64,000 nt of DNA from Nigrospora sphaerica (taxonomy: Eukaryota; Ascomycota; Sordariomycetes; Amphisphaeriales; Apiosporaceae). Position numbers and translations under genes: made by a program. The number at the start of each line of letters is the position of its first letter. Position 1 is the stretch's first letter. Below are positions 44,145 through 56,478 of the stretch, piece by piece. Location of the stretch: assembly GCA_018287875.1 (NCBI GenBank), contig JAGVVL010000002.1, forward strand, positions 1,178,001 to 1,242,000, read 5' to 3'. The notes below the pieces were generated by a model. That model had not been told where the DNA came from, ran no database searches, and was given only the letters and a program-made list of their open reading frames with translations.

Positions 44145-47100
44145 ATGGCACATGCCCCAGCACTGCTGAGGACGCAGACAGCTCCTGTCCTCCCGCCCGG
44201 TATGAATGGAACACGAGACAGCCAGTTATCTGGCACCACGGCCCTGTCCGCCGGCCATGCATCCAGCGCCTCTCTGGCCAACGTTTCGACCGGTTCCACC
44301 ATCGGCGGCGCCAGCGGCCCCGTCATGGCCACAGGGAATATCATCAACCAGAAGGCAGATGCTTCGCGGTCCCTGTACCAGATATGCGTCACGCTGAAGC
44401 AAAGGCTGGCCCAGGTCCCCGGGTTCGACGTGTACCTGAGGGAGATGGACGAGCAAGCCGCCGACGAGACGGGCGACGGGCCCGTGGAATCGTTGTGGAA
44501 AATGCTGCGGACCGGCCACCCTCTCCTCACCATCTACAATTCCCTGCAGCCCAATGAGCCCCTGATTGTGAGCGAGTCCGAGGGGAGCGATGCCAAGCGC
44601 TGCAAGCTCGCCGTCTTCCGCTTTGTCAAAGCCTGCCTCGAGCAGTTGCAGCTGAAGAACACGGAATGCTTCGTCATCAACGACCTGATGGGAGACGACA
44701 CCACGGGGTTCGTCAAGGTAAGCTTTTCGTGCTTCCAGTCCAAGGCCCCGGCTTACTAACACGCCCTCCCCAACCTCAGGTGACCCTGGTGATAAATAAG
44801 GTGCTTGATCAAGCTGCCGAGAAAGGCCTCCTTCTCGAAAGGTCTGCCCCCTACCCGGAGGGCGATGGTCTTATGGACGGCGCGCCTGCTCCTCAGATGA
44901 CGTACCGAGATCACATCATCAAGGAAATGGTCGATACGGAGCGCAAGTACGTTCAGGATCTGGAGAACCTTTACGAACTCAAAAAGGCCCTGGAACAGCA
45001 CGGCGTTCTCACCGGCGACACGGTCCACGCCATTTTCTTGAACATCAACGCGATTCTGGACTTCCAGCGTCGTTTCCTGATCAAGATCGAAACGACCAAC
45101 TCGCAGCCCCAAGACACGCAACGATGGGGATCCGCCTTCGTGGCGCACGAGGACGGCTTCGGCATCTACACCCCCTTCATTGCGAACCAGCGCAAGGCGG
45201 CCCAGACCGCGCAGAGCGTCTTCGACAAGATCCAACAGGTCGACAATGCGGTAGCATGCGACTTCAACACGCTCGATGGTTTCCTGCTGAAACCGATGCA
45301 GCGGCTGGTCAAATATCCCCTCTTGTTGAAGGTGAGTATTAGCATCCCGGTGTCTCGGTCAGCAAAGGGGCGGGCGTGTCTCCTCTTGCCCGGATCTAAC
45401 CGCACGCCAGGACCTTAATAAGAAATCCGAAGACCCGGCGGTCAAGGAAGACCTTGCCAAGGGCGTCGAGGCGGCCGAGAGAGTGCTCTCTCAAGCTAAT
45501 GCCGCCGTTGATCGTGACCTTCTCGACGAAGCCCTCGAAGACCTTGTAGTCAGAGTCGACGACTGGAAGAACCACAGGGTGGAATCCTTCGGAAAGTTGT
45601 TGCAGCACGGAATGTACTCGGTCATTACGGGCCGCACCGATCAGGAAAAATTTGTACGAGCCCCTCTCTCTGCACGGCCTCTGGTTACGTGGGGATTGCT
45701 GACATTCCGTTCCTGCAGTACGAGATCTACCTCTTTGAGTGCATCCTACTATGCTGCAAGGAGGTACAACCCAACAAGTCGAAGGAAAAGAAGGACAAGA
45801 CCAAGTCGACCGCCCCCAAAACGCGCAACAAGAACAACAAACTGCAGCTCAAGGGGCGTATATTCATGACCAACGTGACCGAAGTCGTGTCTATAGCGCG
45901 TCAAGGTACAATCCCGCCTTTGCCCTTTCTGTTGAAGACGGTCTCACTAATCTTCTGTCTTCAGGCTCGTACACAGTTCAGATCTGGTGGAAGGGAGATC
46001 CAGGCGTCGAGAACTTCGTTATCAAGTTCAACAACGAGGAAATCATGAAGAAATGGGCAACGGGACTGGACCGGCAGAGGCAAGAGAACGCGCCCACGCT
46101 GCAAGCCAGCCCGGAGCAGCCGGCCGCCAATTTCCACTGGATGCGGAACGCCAACGACATCGAGAACCCGTACGCGCAGCAGAACGACAGTGACGAGGAC
46201 GACGAGGTCCCACCTCACATCGTCCCTCCGTCCTCAGGGTCGAGCCTCGCCTTTGGCGGCCCCCAGGTTTCGACCGGCGGCGTCATGACACGCGCTCCCT
46301 CCTATTCGAGTCTGCGAGCCCGTTCTGCTACGGGCGACAGCACGGCGTCGCTGGCGGGCATGGCTCGGGCGCCTCCTCCGCGCTTCCCGCTCCCGCCGCC
46401 CCCCACGCAGCTCAGCCTGCAGACGCAGGGGGTGCCTACGAGTGGAGGATCGCCAGGACCGCGCGGCCCCAGCGAGTCATACTTTTCTCCCACGACCGAA
46501 TCGCCAGCATCGACGCGTACTAGCACCACTGGCGGCAGCATGCAGTTCGGAGGTGGCTATCCCTTTCCGCCCAAGTCGGGCACTCCCCAGCCGGGCTGGG
46601 AGGACAACAACCGGTTCACGGCCCCCGCCATGCCACGGGCGCCTTCGCGTGACGGGCCTTCGCCTATGAATGGAAGAAACCCCCGAGGGCCATCGTTGCC
46701 GGCCATGGCCTCGCAATCACAGCAGAGCCTGGCCGCACAGCAGCGTAACCGTTCTTACAGTACGCCGGATATCAACCTACCACAGAACCCGCGGAGGAAC
46801 AACAGTGCCACCCCCGTTCCGGCTGTGCCCGGCATTCCGGCCCACCTCAACGACGGCAACATCCCTCGGTCCCAGTCGGGGTCGCCCATGCAGGAGCTCC
46901 CCATGCGCACCAACACGCAAAGTCCCGGGGCCCAGCGAGAGCGCATGCATCACCAGTCGAACGGCTCGTACGGCGGCAAGATGTCGCAGTTCCCCGCGCA
47001 GCCCATCTACCCGCGGCAGACGACGCCCGGCAACGGCAACGGCTACCCGCCGCCTCCGCTGCAGCTCGATAACCGAGGTGCGGTCTCGCCGCCGCTCGGC

Positions 47101-47454
47101 ACGGCGACGCCGGGCAGTGCCCTGTTCAGCCCCCCGGGCGACGTTCCGTCGCAACTGAAGGTCAAGGTGCTCTACGACACGGGCACGTACATCACACTGG
47201 TGGTCGCCTTCAACATTGCGTACCAGTCCATGATTGACCGCATCGACAACAAACTCTCCCGCTTTACCACTAGCTCCATCGCCAAGGGCAATTTGAAGCT
47301 GCGTTACCGCGACGAGGACGGCGATTTCGTCAACATCGAGAGCGACGAGGATATACAAATCGCCTTCATGGAGTTCCGCGACGGCATGCGGACCGAGTAC
47401 AATCCCAGTGGCGTGGGAGAGATAGAGCTCTTCTGCGTCGGGGACAGCAACTAA
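44145..47454 (+). CDS. cdc24: Cdc24-type Rho guanine nucleotide exchange factor
   Basis: Exons 44145-44717, 44780-45331, 45411-45653, 45719-45905 and 45965-47454 are in phase and give 1014 residues; introns are 59-79 bp. Cdc24 activates Cdc42/Rac to set cell polarity and hyphal growth. Order of domains: Cdc24 calponin-homology-like region (~75-190, with LYQICVTLKQRLAQVPGFDVY and FRFVKACLEQLQL), DH domain (~232-430, with IIKEMVDTERKYVQDLENLY and LDGFLLKPMQRLVKYPLLLK before the second intron), PH domain (~440-600, with YEIYLFECILLCCKEV and YTVQIWWKG), a long Ser/Pro/Gly-rich linker, and a C-terminal PB1 domain (~925-1014, LKVKVLYDTGTYITLVV and YRDEDGDFVNIESDEDIQIA) that binds the Bem1/NoxR type scaffold. 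All expected domains are present. The leader is long and pyrimidine-rich with a possible uORF. Confidence 0.96.
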
Positions 47455-48792
47455 AGGGCGACGGTGCCACTGCGACGTGCCCTTATCGGCGCTCCTCGAC
47501 GGCCAAGATCCGCGGCAACGCAAAAAGTCCGACGGGCAGGAATTCTTGCCTTCCCTGGCTGGAGTTCGGTCTTGACATTCATCGCATCTGCATGGCACAG
47601 GAACGGCGTACCACTTTTCAGCATAGACGACGACTGCACTGATACCAAGTTTCCTCTTTACTCGCTTTTGTTTTTGCACCACTATATTCGCACGTATCGA
47701 CAGCAATACCTCTTTGCGGTTTTTTTTTTTTTTTTTTTTTTTACGACGCTCCTTTTTTTCACGACTACTGTTCTTGGACATACTTTGAGATACCACGAGC
47801 CTTTTTTGGGACCCCGGGTCTGATCGGACTCAATCGATACGCTCCTTTCCTTTCTTTCCGTTGCTCTCTTTGAAACTTTGGGGGGTCTCGTCCTCTGCGC
47901 TCTCTGGACCTGGTCGTACCTAGCGACGACTCTCTCGGCAGAACGGGTCAGGCTCGGAACCATCAGGCGGCAGATGCCAAAGGAGCACCCCCTCACACCA
48001 TCGAACCATCTCCTATGTCGCACCGCAAGAGTTTGGCGCTAGTTTATAGGGCGGCGGCGTCTTCATTTCGGCGGATGCTTTTTTCTTCACTTGATCTGCG
48101 CCATCGTCAACACACGCAAGGAGTGGGGGGTGTTTTTGTTTCCGTTGCAGGTTTGGTATATTCGGGTGAATGGAGCCAACGAGGGGCCTGTTGCGGTGCG
48201 GTTCGGGCTGGCAGGAGGTGAATGGGTGGACGGAGCCGGTGGCGACAAAGGCCCAAAGATGGTAAGGAGAGACGTGTTGGGCGACGTGAAGGTGCCGTGG
48301 AGGAGGAAGCGAAGTTGTCCATATATAGTGATGGAAATTCCAGTACCGTTCTTCCCAAGTGTCGCAATATGGTCCAAAGCGATGTCAACGCCCCATTGTG
48401 CGAGGAAAGCAAGAAAGCAGAAGCAAACAGATGGTGGCCTCTCAGCAGCGGCCCGGCAGTCCCTGTGATTCGCTTTGCCGTGGCTCAAGTTGACAGGTTG
48501 TAGCTCGACGGGCCTCGTCTTCCGTGGTTACCGGTTACGGATGTTCCTTGACGCACGGGGGGGAGCTTTGAGCGAGGGGTTGCCAACAACTGGCCGCTGT
48601 AGGCTACAAAAAGGCCGTCCTGTCTTGGTGAAGACCGTCCCATCAATCTTGTGGGGTTTTGTCTCGTGTGACCTTTTACTGCGAGGCTCTCTTTCTCTCT
48701 TTCTCTCTCTCTCTCACAGACACACACATACTTTTTCCCTTGCCCGATTGCCGTATCCGTGCCCCCTCTTTGTGCACGTATTTCGGCCCACC
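47455..48792. other. Intergenic, cdc24 to the secreted protein gene
   Basis: About 1.3 kb. It should hold the cdc24 3' UTR and the next promoter. There is a T23 run at 47720-47742, and CT-rich DNA at ~48.69-48.72 kb lies just ahead of the next start codon. No gene was seen. Confidence 0.55.
47720..47742. repeat. Poly(T) run, 23 bases
   Basis: Uninterrupted T tract in the 3' flank of cdc24. Confidence 0.95.
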
Positions 48793-49588
48793 ATGCTCAC
48801 ACACGCCATCGCCGCCGCCGCCGCCGTTGTGGCCGTGTCGCTGCCGGTCGCCCAGGCCAAGCCGGAGCAAATCCGCGGCGTGCAGGAGCCCATTTACCAC
48901 CTGTACCTGCAGGCGCACCCGGACGATCGTAAGCTTTTCCCCGGGGGCCCTTTCTCCCTTTCCCGTGCCCGCACTCCCCCTCTTTCGCGTTTGGTGGATG
49001 GAAAACGGACGGGGGATTTTTTGGTTGTCGGGACTCGTTCTTTTCTTTCTTTTGTGCCGCCGCCGACTCCCCACCCCCTCGTTTAGCGACGCTCCCCGTC
49101 GTGGGGCCCGAGGCCACGTCCGAGTTCTTCGCCGTCGGCGCGACGATCCGGAGCACCAACACGAGCGCCTACCTCGGCGTCGTCGCCGGCGAGACCAGCT
49201 ACAAGGCGCTACGATTCGCCGGCGCGCCCGCCGCCGCCGACGTCTGGGCCCTCGAGGGCGATACCATCATTACCGGCCAGGGCAGCAGCTGGGGACGACG
49301 TGAGTGGGAAAATCCCCTTCCCCCCTTCCCCCGGGTCTCGAGATGAGAGAAGGAGGAGACGGGGAAGAAAAGACCACCCCGTGTTTCCGTAACCGCGGGC
49401 GAAAGAGGTGACGTTGCTGACTGGCCCCTGGAACTCGTTGTTCCACCCCCCTTCGGGCAGAGCTCAACTTCTTGGCGTGTCGGTACGACGCCACATACTG
49501 GCAGATCTACCTGCAGACGGGCAGTGCCACGCCCAGCGGCCGCACGTGTAGCAACTACCAGACGCTGCATCTGCCGTGCCTGTGCTGA
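48793..49588 (+). CDS. Small secreted cysteine-containing protein, unknown function
   Basis: Exons 48793-48928, 49087-49299 and 49461-49588 join in phase to give 158 residues; introns are 158 and 161 bp, longer than most here. Residues 1-~22 (MLTHAIAAAAAVVAVSLPVAQA) form a clear signal peptide. The mature part has no membrane segment. It includes PTLPVVGPEATSEFFAVG, repeated small and hydrophobic residues, WALEGDTIITGQGSSWG and a C-terminal CRYDATYWQIYLQTG followed by a CSNYQTL and PCLC end. There are four Cys, all in the last third, which could form two disulfides. I recognise no family. Secretion, small size and clustered Cys make it a plausible cell-wall protein or effector, but that is inference only. 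The donors (GTAAGC, GTGAGT) and acceptors (TTTAG, GGCAG) are good. Confidence 0.7.
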
Positions 49589-50409
49589 GGGGGCCAACGG
49601 GCCCGCAGGCGGACCGAGTCGGGCGGGCCAAGGACGGCGCCCGAGGGTGCGATATGGGAAGACGGAAAGGGGGAGAGGAAACTTTGCCGTTCGGGGCAGC
49701 GACGCTCGGCGTGGGGGAAACGGTCCATCATGATAAAGCCGCCTGTAAAACGCGGGCTGATCGAGAGTTGCAAGGGGGGGGGGTGTCGCGTGTAACTATG
49801 CATATGCCTTTGACATCCTGCTGCATTGTGCGACGCGGCTCGGTAAGTATATATAAGTATGTAGCGTCTCTGCTCCTGGCCCGGGCTTCACCTGTTATTT
49901 ACAAAATGGCGAGGGTGCACGATCTTCCAGGGTGCGGCCGCGAGGCCCGTCCCGTCGGCTCTTTCCCACCAAGAACGCCCTTGCCGTACACTTCGCCTTC
50001 CCCTCTCACCTCCCCCCTGCCTTTTCTCGTCTCAGCACGGCGTCGTATCGCAATGGTAGTTCTTCTGCATGGTAGTGGTACAACGAAGAGGAGAGGCATT
50101 TCCTGCGAAAGCGCACAGGGGCCTGTAGGGAAGTGGCCTTGTTTTGTTCTCTTGTTCCCGCCGGGTCGAGGTTACCAGAGCAGAGCCAGGGAGGAACAGG
50201 GGCACACGCGGTTGTCGAGTCGTAGCGCATCGGGGGGTGAGGGTTTGCGTGGCTCGGCGGATGGCAACAGAAGCTTCCTCTCTCCTCCTCCTTTTTCCCT
50301 GTCCCTCCCTCTTCTTCTCCTCCGGCCTACGTAGCCCGGTGACGGGGCACGGGGGCGCGTGCGCGGAACCCTCCCAAGGGGGGGTTGCCTCCTCGACGGA
50401 CGCTTCTTT
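49589..50409. other. Convergent intergenic region
   Basis: About 820 bp between the 3' ends of the secreted protein gene and mrp10. It is longer than two usual UTRs but shows no supported gene. Confidence 0.55.
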
Positions 50410-50808
50410 TTATCTCTTCTTGACGCCGGCGACGCGCGAGTGGAAGCGCGACAGGTGGTAGTTGATCTCGTCGCCGCGCGGGGCCGAGGGCTTGCCGGCG
50501 TCCATGCAGGCGCGCAGGGCCGTCTCGAGCGGGGCGCAGCCGCTCGTGTTGAAGCCGGCCGAGGCCCAGCAGGCTGTTTGTTTGGGGGCGGTCAGCAAGC
50601 TTGGGGGATCGGTGACGTCTTCTTTTCGTGTCTTTTCGGGCCCGGCTACGTAGCTACGGGCCGAGGGAGACGGGTGAGAGGGGCAAGGAAACATACCGAG
50701 GACCGACGACATGAGGTGCATGCAAGGCCGCTCGGGGGCGCGGTTGGGGTTCTTGACACGCAGGACCTTAACGGGCGGCAGGCGAATGGGCTTGGGTACG
50801 CCGGACAT
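50410..50808 (-). CDS. mrp10: Mitochondrial small ribosomal subunit protein Mrp10 (mS37), twin CX9C
   Basis: Exons 50697-50808 and 50410-50573 with a 123-bp intron give 91 residues. The protein begins MSGVPKPIRLPPVKVLRVKN, the conserved Mrp10 N-terminus, and carries two CX9C motifs, C-MHLMSSVLA-C and C-APLETALRA-C, of the CHCH fold. The first motif is completed only by splicing, since its second Cys is encoded at the start of exon 2. Mrp10 is imported with help from Mia40 and is part of the mitochondrial 37S ribosomal subunit. The tail INYHLSRFHSRV matches the family. Confidence 0.93.
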   Translation of the reverse strand: MSGVPKPIRLPPVKVLRVKNPNRAPERPCMHLMSSVLGMFPCPSHPSPSARSYVAGPEKTRKEDVTDPPSLLTAPKQTACWASAGFNTSGCAPLETALRACMDAGKPSAPRGDEINYHLSRFHSRVAGVKKR

Positions 50809-51412
50809 GATGGGCAATCGCTGGGGGGAAGGGGAGCTGAGCGGATACGGGGCGGCGAGAGAAGGAAGCTCGACTCGAACTCGGCTCGGCTCGAAGTTCG
50901 AAGACGAAAGTCGTCGGCGGGCGGGTTGGCTTTCTTTGCTTTACCACTTGCGTAAAAAAAGTGGTCTCTCGGCCGTCTGGGAAATTTTTGGCCGCCTCGT
51001 CCGGGCTGACTTGTAGACGGCACGGGAAGGAGGGGGGACCCGCCCCGCGATGGTCTGTGCGTGGGCGTGTTAAGACGTGGGGGGGGGGGGCCTTTTGATA
51101 CCAGACTGCATCCGTGTCCCGTAGGTACTACATCGTACATCGAGTACCTACAAGTATGCATCATATACTCACGCTTCCGGCACTTCAAATAGTGCTTCCC
51201 ACGGCCTTGACCGAGGTAGAAAGAAACAAAAAAGCCTAACGCAAAATTTCACCAAGGTCTACGTGCCCTTCACGTGCCAGTGGTAGGCCGAGTAAGTACG
51301 TTCATAATGTGCAGCTTCCGCACTTGGTATTCATCTCGAGCTCTTCTTGGGCTCCTCGTATTTTACCGTGGTGTTTGCTTCTTCCTCCCTTCTCCCTCGC
51401 GTTTCTTGGGGC
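50809..51412. other. Intergenic, mrp10 promoter and SDR 3' flank
   Basis: About 600 bp between two minus-strand genes. Nothing else was seen. Confidence 0.6.
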
Positions 51413-52699
51413 TCACTGTCCCATCAGCTCCATGTACTGCGGCACGACCTCCTCGACCATGTCCTCGAGGCGCGTGAGCTTAAAGCCAAAGACGCGCTCG
51501 GCCTTGGAGGAGTCGGTGCGGACGTTGGCCTTGGTGGGGAAATCGCCGGCGTTGGGGAGGATACCACGGGCTGTCTGGGCGGGCCAGCGGTTCTCGACGA
51601 CGGCCTTGATGTCGTTCCAGCGGATGTCGATGCCGGCGCAGAAGTTCTCGACGCCGGGGTGCGGCCCGCGCGCCGGCGTCGGCACCGCCTGCGTGTCGAG
51701 CGCCTTGAGGCACATGGTCACGACGTCGCCCACGGCGCACGCGCCGCCCAGCCCTGCCGGCGCCGGGGCCTCGCCCTCCTTGCCCGCCACCACGCGCAGC
51801 AGCAGTCCGTTGCTCGTGCTGAACAGGTCCGCCGCCGTGCGCGCCAGCGGCTGCCGCCCGAACACAAACGACGGCGCGATGTTGATGAGGTCGAACCCGC
51901 CCGCGTCGCTCTGCTGCGCCTCCGCCACCCACTCCATCGCCCGCCGCAGCGCCACCGTCTTGGACTGGCAGTAAGCCACCACTGGAAGCACCGCGTGTGT
52001 TAGCCCGACCCCTTTCTCACCCTTCTCCTCCTCGCTCGCTCCTCCGGCCACCGCGACGGGGGCCACTTACTCGTGTTGCTGTACGGCGGCTTCTTGTACT
52101 CATTGAGCGACGCCTCGCTGACGACCGCCTCCGTCTCGGGCGCTTTGCCCGGCCCCACCAGCTCGGGCGTGGCGAAGGCGCCCATGGACGACAGCATCAC
52201 GACGCGGCGGACCGTGCCCGCCTTCTTGGCGCTCTCGAGCACACCCAGCGTGCAGTTGACGGCCGGGTCGATGAGCTCGGCCTGTTGGCGATCGGCCGGT
52301 ACGTCGGTAAAGCACATGGGCGAGGCGCAGCTGCGGGCGTTGGGGCCTTTGGTCAGCTCACGGGGCCATCATCTTTTTACGCACGGCGGTTGGGCGAAGA
52401 AGGAGAGAGGGGGACACCGCAACCACCGCCACTTACTGGAACAGGAACGTGGCGCCAACGGCCGCGGCGTCCAGGGCGCCCGGCGTCGTCAGGTCCGGCA
52501 CGGAGAAGTAGTGGCAGCGCGAGTTGTAGTCGCAACCGTCGGTGCGGCTCTTGGTGGCGATGAGGTCCTTGAGGTGGCCGGCCTTGGCCTCGCTGCGAAT
52601 CACCACATTGGCTTGGTAGCCGGCGCCGAGGGCCGCGATGAGCAGGTTGGAGCCGATGAAGCCCGTGGCCCCCGTGATGAGAATAGTACCCTTAGACAT
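51413..52699 (-). CDS. Extended SDR: NAD-dependent epimerase / dihydroflavonol-4-reductase-like
   Basis: Exons in reading order are 52437-52699, 52071-52330 and 51413-51981, in phase, giving 363 residues; introns are 106 and 89 bp. The N-terminal cofactor motif TGATGFIGSN (residues 9-18) is the extended-SDR TGxxGxxG form. The active-site YxxxK is present as YCQSK (Tyr178, Lys182), with the Tyr codon just after the second junction, and a Ser pair in VVMLSSMGAFATPE supplies the catalytic Ser. The downstream FDLINIAPSFVFGRQP and DVVTMCLKAL segments match Gre2/dihydroflavonol-reductase-like fungal enzymes. It would reduce a ketone or aldehyde with NAD(P)H; no substrate can be named. Some fungal relatives sit in secondary-metabolite clusters, but no core biosynthetic gene is nearby. 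It follows mrp10 on the same strand. Confidence 0.88.
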
Positions 52700-54203
52700 G
52701 GTGAAAAGAAAACCCGAGACGTCAAGAGGAATGTGGTAGAGAAAATGGGCTCTGGAATGAAAAAGGGGGAGGCGGCGGACGGGGGCCGGATAGGTGCCCT
52801 TTAAATGCCCCCCCCCACCATCGTCCCCTTCTTGCCTGGCCCTGGAAGGACGTGAGGCCAGATGTTGTGCTCCCCGTGGCCGCAGGATAGTCAGTGGTTC
52901 AGTCATGGTAACCGCCCCTCTTCACGGGGGCCCCTTGCGTCGTCGGCGGTGATCGCGGGGCTGTAGGCTTGCCCTGGGCGGCCTTGGACCCCCCCTCCCC
53001 ATTTACAACCCTCGCCGCGTATCAGAAGTACCGGCTCGGCGGTTGTCCGGATGCTTGTGAACCGGACTCTTGGGAATCCAGGTGTAGTGGCCACTGGTAG
53101 GCCCGGCACAGGTCCCATAAGCCGTTAGTCCCCTGCTGCTACCGACGCAGGACGCGACACATCACCACTCGGCTAATACCGTCTCGGTAAGTACCCGAGC
53201 TATCTGCGGAGTGCAGCTGTACTGCCTACCATGGCAGCTTACGAACCCACTGCCTTCCTATACCAAGTGCCTGACGAACATGGCTGCGAATGGGCCGGCC
53301 TGGGCATGGACAGGCGATGGAATTGATGGGTATCGCAACCACGAATAAGGAGGGGGGCCAGCCTACTTAGTTACCTACACGAGGTAGATAGAGGTAAGCA
53401 CTATGGGAAGTCCCCCACCATAAGTTTCCGAGGGGCAAGCGATGGGAAGTCTCGCGGGCTCGTGGCCCCCGAAATAGCAGCCGTGTGGTAGAAAAGCTCG
53501 GTGTTAGAGGGTGCTGAATCGTAGGGTCAGGTAAAGTCGTTCGATCAAATATTCCAGGCCGAAAGTATGGGAATGGTATAGCAGACGTGAGGAAGGGACG
53601 CCTGACGGGGCCCCGCTCACTTTTTTTGGGCTCCCGACTTCCAATTGCAGCGATGAACCGAAGCAGCCGAGCAAGACCAGGAGGAGTCGCACGCTATTCT
53701 GTCCTCCCTTGCTCAACGCCAGGTACACTGTGGTTTTGTCCACTATTCGCTCCCGTCTGCTCCCCCCCAATTGGGCCCGCGGACATGAGTGGCGGTGCTG
53801 TCTTCTAAATACAACAGACGTCTTGTTATTTCTTTTCCCGCTCGTCTCACCCTTTAGCCCATCGGCCCGGCCCTTCTAAATTACCGAGATCTTCACATAT
53901 CACTCGCCGCAAAGGCCAGGCGGGGGGTTTCTCGCCCTTCTGGGACCCACCGCCAGGAACGAGTCTCGGATGCAGGTCGTGTGGGTTCGCTGTCCAGTGC
54001 ATCTGGAGCCCATCTCGTGGCGCTTGTCGACTGGGTGCCAGTCGAGCCAGTCCACGGAACAAAACTAATGTCGGTCCAGCTGTAAGGCAAGCCTGACAGC
54101 GGTAGACAGGCCTACAGGTGGCAATTCCGCACAAGAAACTTCCCTCGCGAGCTGCAAAATGTGACGCAAGTGTCGATGTGAGTTTGGCTCGGGCATGGCC
54201 TTT
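52700..54203. other. Intergenic, SDR promoter and rtt106 3' flank
   Basis: About 1.5 kb between two minus-strand genes. No supported gene; short open frames lack features. Confidence 0.55.
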
Positions 54204-55574
54204 TCAAGCCTGGGTTTTATCGTCCGCCCCACCCTCGCCCATGTCGTCGTCATCGTCCTCGCCGCCCTCGTCCTCGCCGTCCTCGTCCTCGTCCTCGTCC
54301 TCGTCAGAGCTCGTACCCCCGGACCCGTCGCTCTCGTCGTCGCTTCCCGGGTCGTAGTCTTCCTCGTCCTCGTCCTCGTCGTCTTGTAGTTGCTGCTCGA
54401 GCTTGGCTGCCTTCTCCATCTCGGTCAAGCCCTCGTCCTCGGCCTTGGCGTCGGCGTCCCCGCCCGCACCCGCGCCCGCCGCCTTGGCGTTTTCGGCGAG
54501 CTCCAGCTTGGCCTTGCGTTGGTCTGCCATGCTCCTGTCCTGGAGTCGTTTCCGCATTACGTAGTCCTCGTTGATGCCGCCGTAGTCCTCCTGGTCGATC
54601 ATGGCGAACTCGAGCTCCTCGGTGGCTTCGGGGTCGCCGCCCTCGTTGGTGAAAATCTCAACCACCATGTTAAAGGTCCGCTGCAGTACGCTCGTGTAGC
54701 TCACGGCGGCAATGCGACTCAGGGGCATGAAGAGCAGAGGCTTTTTGAAGCCCCACAAGATGCCGTTCTCCAGGAAAAATAGGAACCCGTCCTTGGAGCC
54801 CCGGAAAGCCTTCACGTGCACTGCCTTTTCCTTGGGCCGGTGAGACTGTTTGAGCACGCTGTGAAATTTGTCGGCGTCGGCCGCCACGATTTGCGTGCCC
54901 CGCGATCCTGCCTGTAGACACTTGTTGATGGCCCAGTTGAAGAGCGAACTGTAGTTGTCGGACACGGCCGCCGCGGCGCCTGCGTTGGGGCCGCCGATGG
55001 AGCCGGGTTTCGGCGCGCCGGCCGGTATGGTGAAGACGAGAGGCTCCGTCTCGGGAGGGGCGGCGTTCTTGCCGACGGAGGCGAGGCATGTGTCGGCGGG
55101 AAATAGCACGTAGTTGTACTGGACCTGCGTCTTCTCCGGCACGGGGAGATAGAAGGCGTACTCCACATCCCTCCACGCATATATCATGCCAGGCACGGGC
55201 GCTGTGGTGTTGGGCAGCCTGGCGTAGAGGTGCTGGGCGGTGAAGCAGAGATCGAACTTTTTGCGCTGGGGGACCGACACGGAGATGTCCTTGATCTCAA
55301 GAAGCAGGCTCTCGGCCGCCACGTCGGCACTGGCATTGGAGACGCCGTTGGAAGAGGCGGTCTCGTTCCTGGCGGGCTCGATGTCGACCCGTCGGCGCTT
55401 GAGGGCGGGCTCAGCGGTCGAGTCGTCGCCCACGCGCTCGTGAACAAACTGGGCAATGTTGTTGAAGAGCTGGACTCGCGCTGGCGTGTCGGCAGCCTCC
55501 CGGATGCCGGCCAAAAGGTCAGGTCTCGATTGGAAAACGAGACCCAGCATCTTGGTGTCCAGCCCACTCGACAT
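54204..55574 (-). CDS. rtt106: Histone chaperone Rtt106
   Basis: A single exon of 456 residues. Rtt106 binds H3-H4 through tandem pleckstrin-homology domains and takes part in replication-coupled nucleosome assembly and heterochromatin silencing. A short helical N-terminus (~1-45) for dimerisation is followed by a basic stretch LKRRRVD at ~59-65. PH1 spans ~87-215 ([32 protein letters not shown]) and PH2 ~225-345 ([57 protein letters not shown]). The last ~70 residues are an acidic Asp/Glu tail encoded by a CTC/GTC-type trinucleotide repeat near 54250-54310. It is divergent from vfa1. Confidence 0.95.
   Translation of the reverse strand: MSSGLDTKMLGLVFQSRPDLLAGIREAADTPARVQLFNNIAQFVHERVGDDSTAEPALKRRRVDIEPARNETASSNGVSNASADVAAESLLLEIKDISVSVPQRKKFDLCFTAQHLYARLPNTTAPVPGMIYAWRDVEYAFYLPVPEKTQVQYNYVLFPADTCLASVGKNAAPPETEPLVFTIPAGAPKPGSIGGPNAGAAAAVSDNYSSLFNWAINKCLQAGSRGTQIVAADADKFHSVLKQSHRPKEKAVHVKAFRGSKDGFLFFLENGILWGFKKPLLFMPLSRIAAVSYTSVLQRTFNMVVEIFTNEGGDPEATEELEFAMIDQEDYGGINEDYVMRKRLQDRSMADQRKAKLELAENAKAAGAGAGGDADAKAEDEGLTEMEKAAKLEQQLQDDEDEDEEDYDPGSDDESDGSGGTSSDEDEDEDEDGEDEGGEDDDDDMGEGGADDKTQA
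54250..54312. repeat. Coding trinucleotide repeat (Asp/Glu tract of rtt106)
   Basis: Imperfect TCG/TCC trinucleotides on the plus strand encode alternating Asp and Glu on the minus strand in the acidic tail. Tract length may vary between strains. Confidence 0.85.
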
Positions 55575-56478
55575 GGTAGCGACTTGGAGGGCAATGGGGA
55601 ACTGGCTGCACCACGCACGTTGCGGGTGCGAGGTGATGAGTCGGGCGAGATGGGCGAGACGCGCCTGGGGGGGTCGGTTGAGGCTGGGATGATGCAGGAA
55701 AGACCCTGCCTGTAACGAGCGGGTCGACTTGGCCCCGAATGGCGCCCGAACAGGCCGTCGAGAGGCGATGGATTTGCTCCCCGGTTAAACGTGGGATTGG
55801 GAAGGAGAGGCTCAACGGCGAGGCTCCGAAATGCGCAACACACAGCAGCAAATAGAAAACAAGTTACAGGAATTCTATACGGCTGCCAATGACGAAAGAC
55901 GGTGCACGGCCCTGGGTAAAGACCAGCTTTGCCAAATAACCTTCTGTTTAACACTGCTCAGCCTTATCTAAAGAAGTACTTTTTGTAGATCATGTAGGTA
56001 CTTACCTGCAGACCAACGTACGTGATCACCACGCCTCGAGATCATGGACAATGGATATGTAGCTACCTATATCTCTTATAGTAAATTTTAAGGTGATTAT
56101 GACACGAAGTTGCGCCATTGGGAGACATTCAATGACCCCCCCATGAAGAGCTGGATCTCATCGATGCTTCTTCCGAGGAGCTGCTCTCCGATGCGACTTC
56201 CGCTGGCGGGCTGTTAGGGGACAAAGCTTCTCCACATGACGGCAGCAACAGCGCCTGAGACGAGCTGAACCCAACCCACCCTTGTCCTTATCGGTCTAGA
56301 CTCTATTGACCTCTCTCTACTACGTAGGTTCACTAACAAGAGCCCTCATCACCAAACTCATCCATCAGCAGAATACAATTTTCGCTTAAATCCATCCGCC
56401 TCGTACGGGCTTTGGACACAGAGCTGCAACCCCTTCCCCCACTGTACCATCCCGCCCCCGTCTCCTGTCTCGCCCCGC
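55575..56478. other. Divergent promoter region, rtt106 / vfa1
   Basis: About 900 bp between head-to-head starts; the middle (~55.95-56.12 kb) is AT-rich. Nothing else was seen. Confidence 0.6.
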
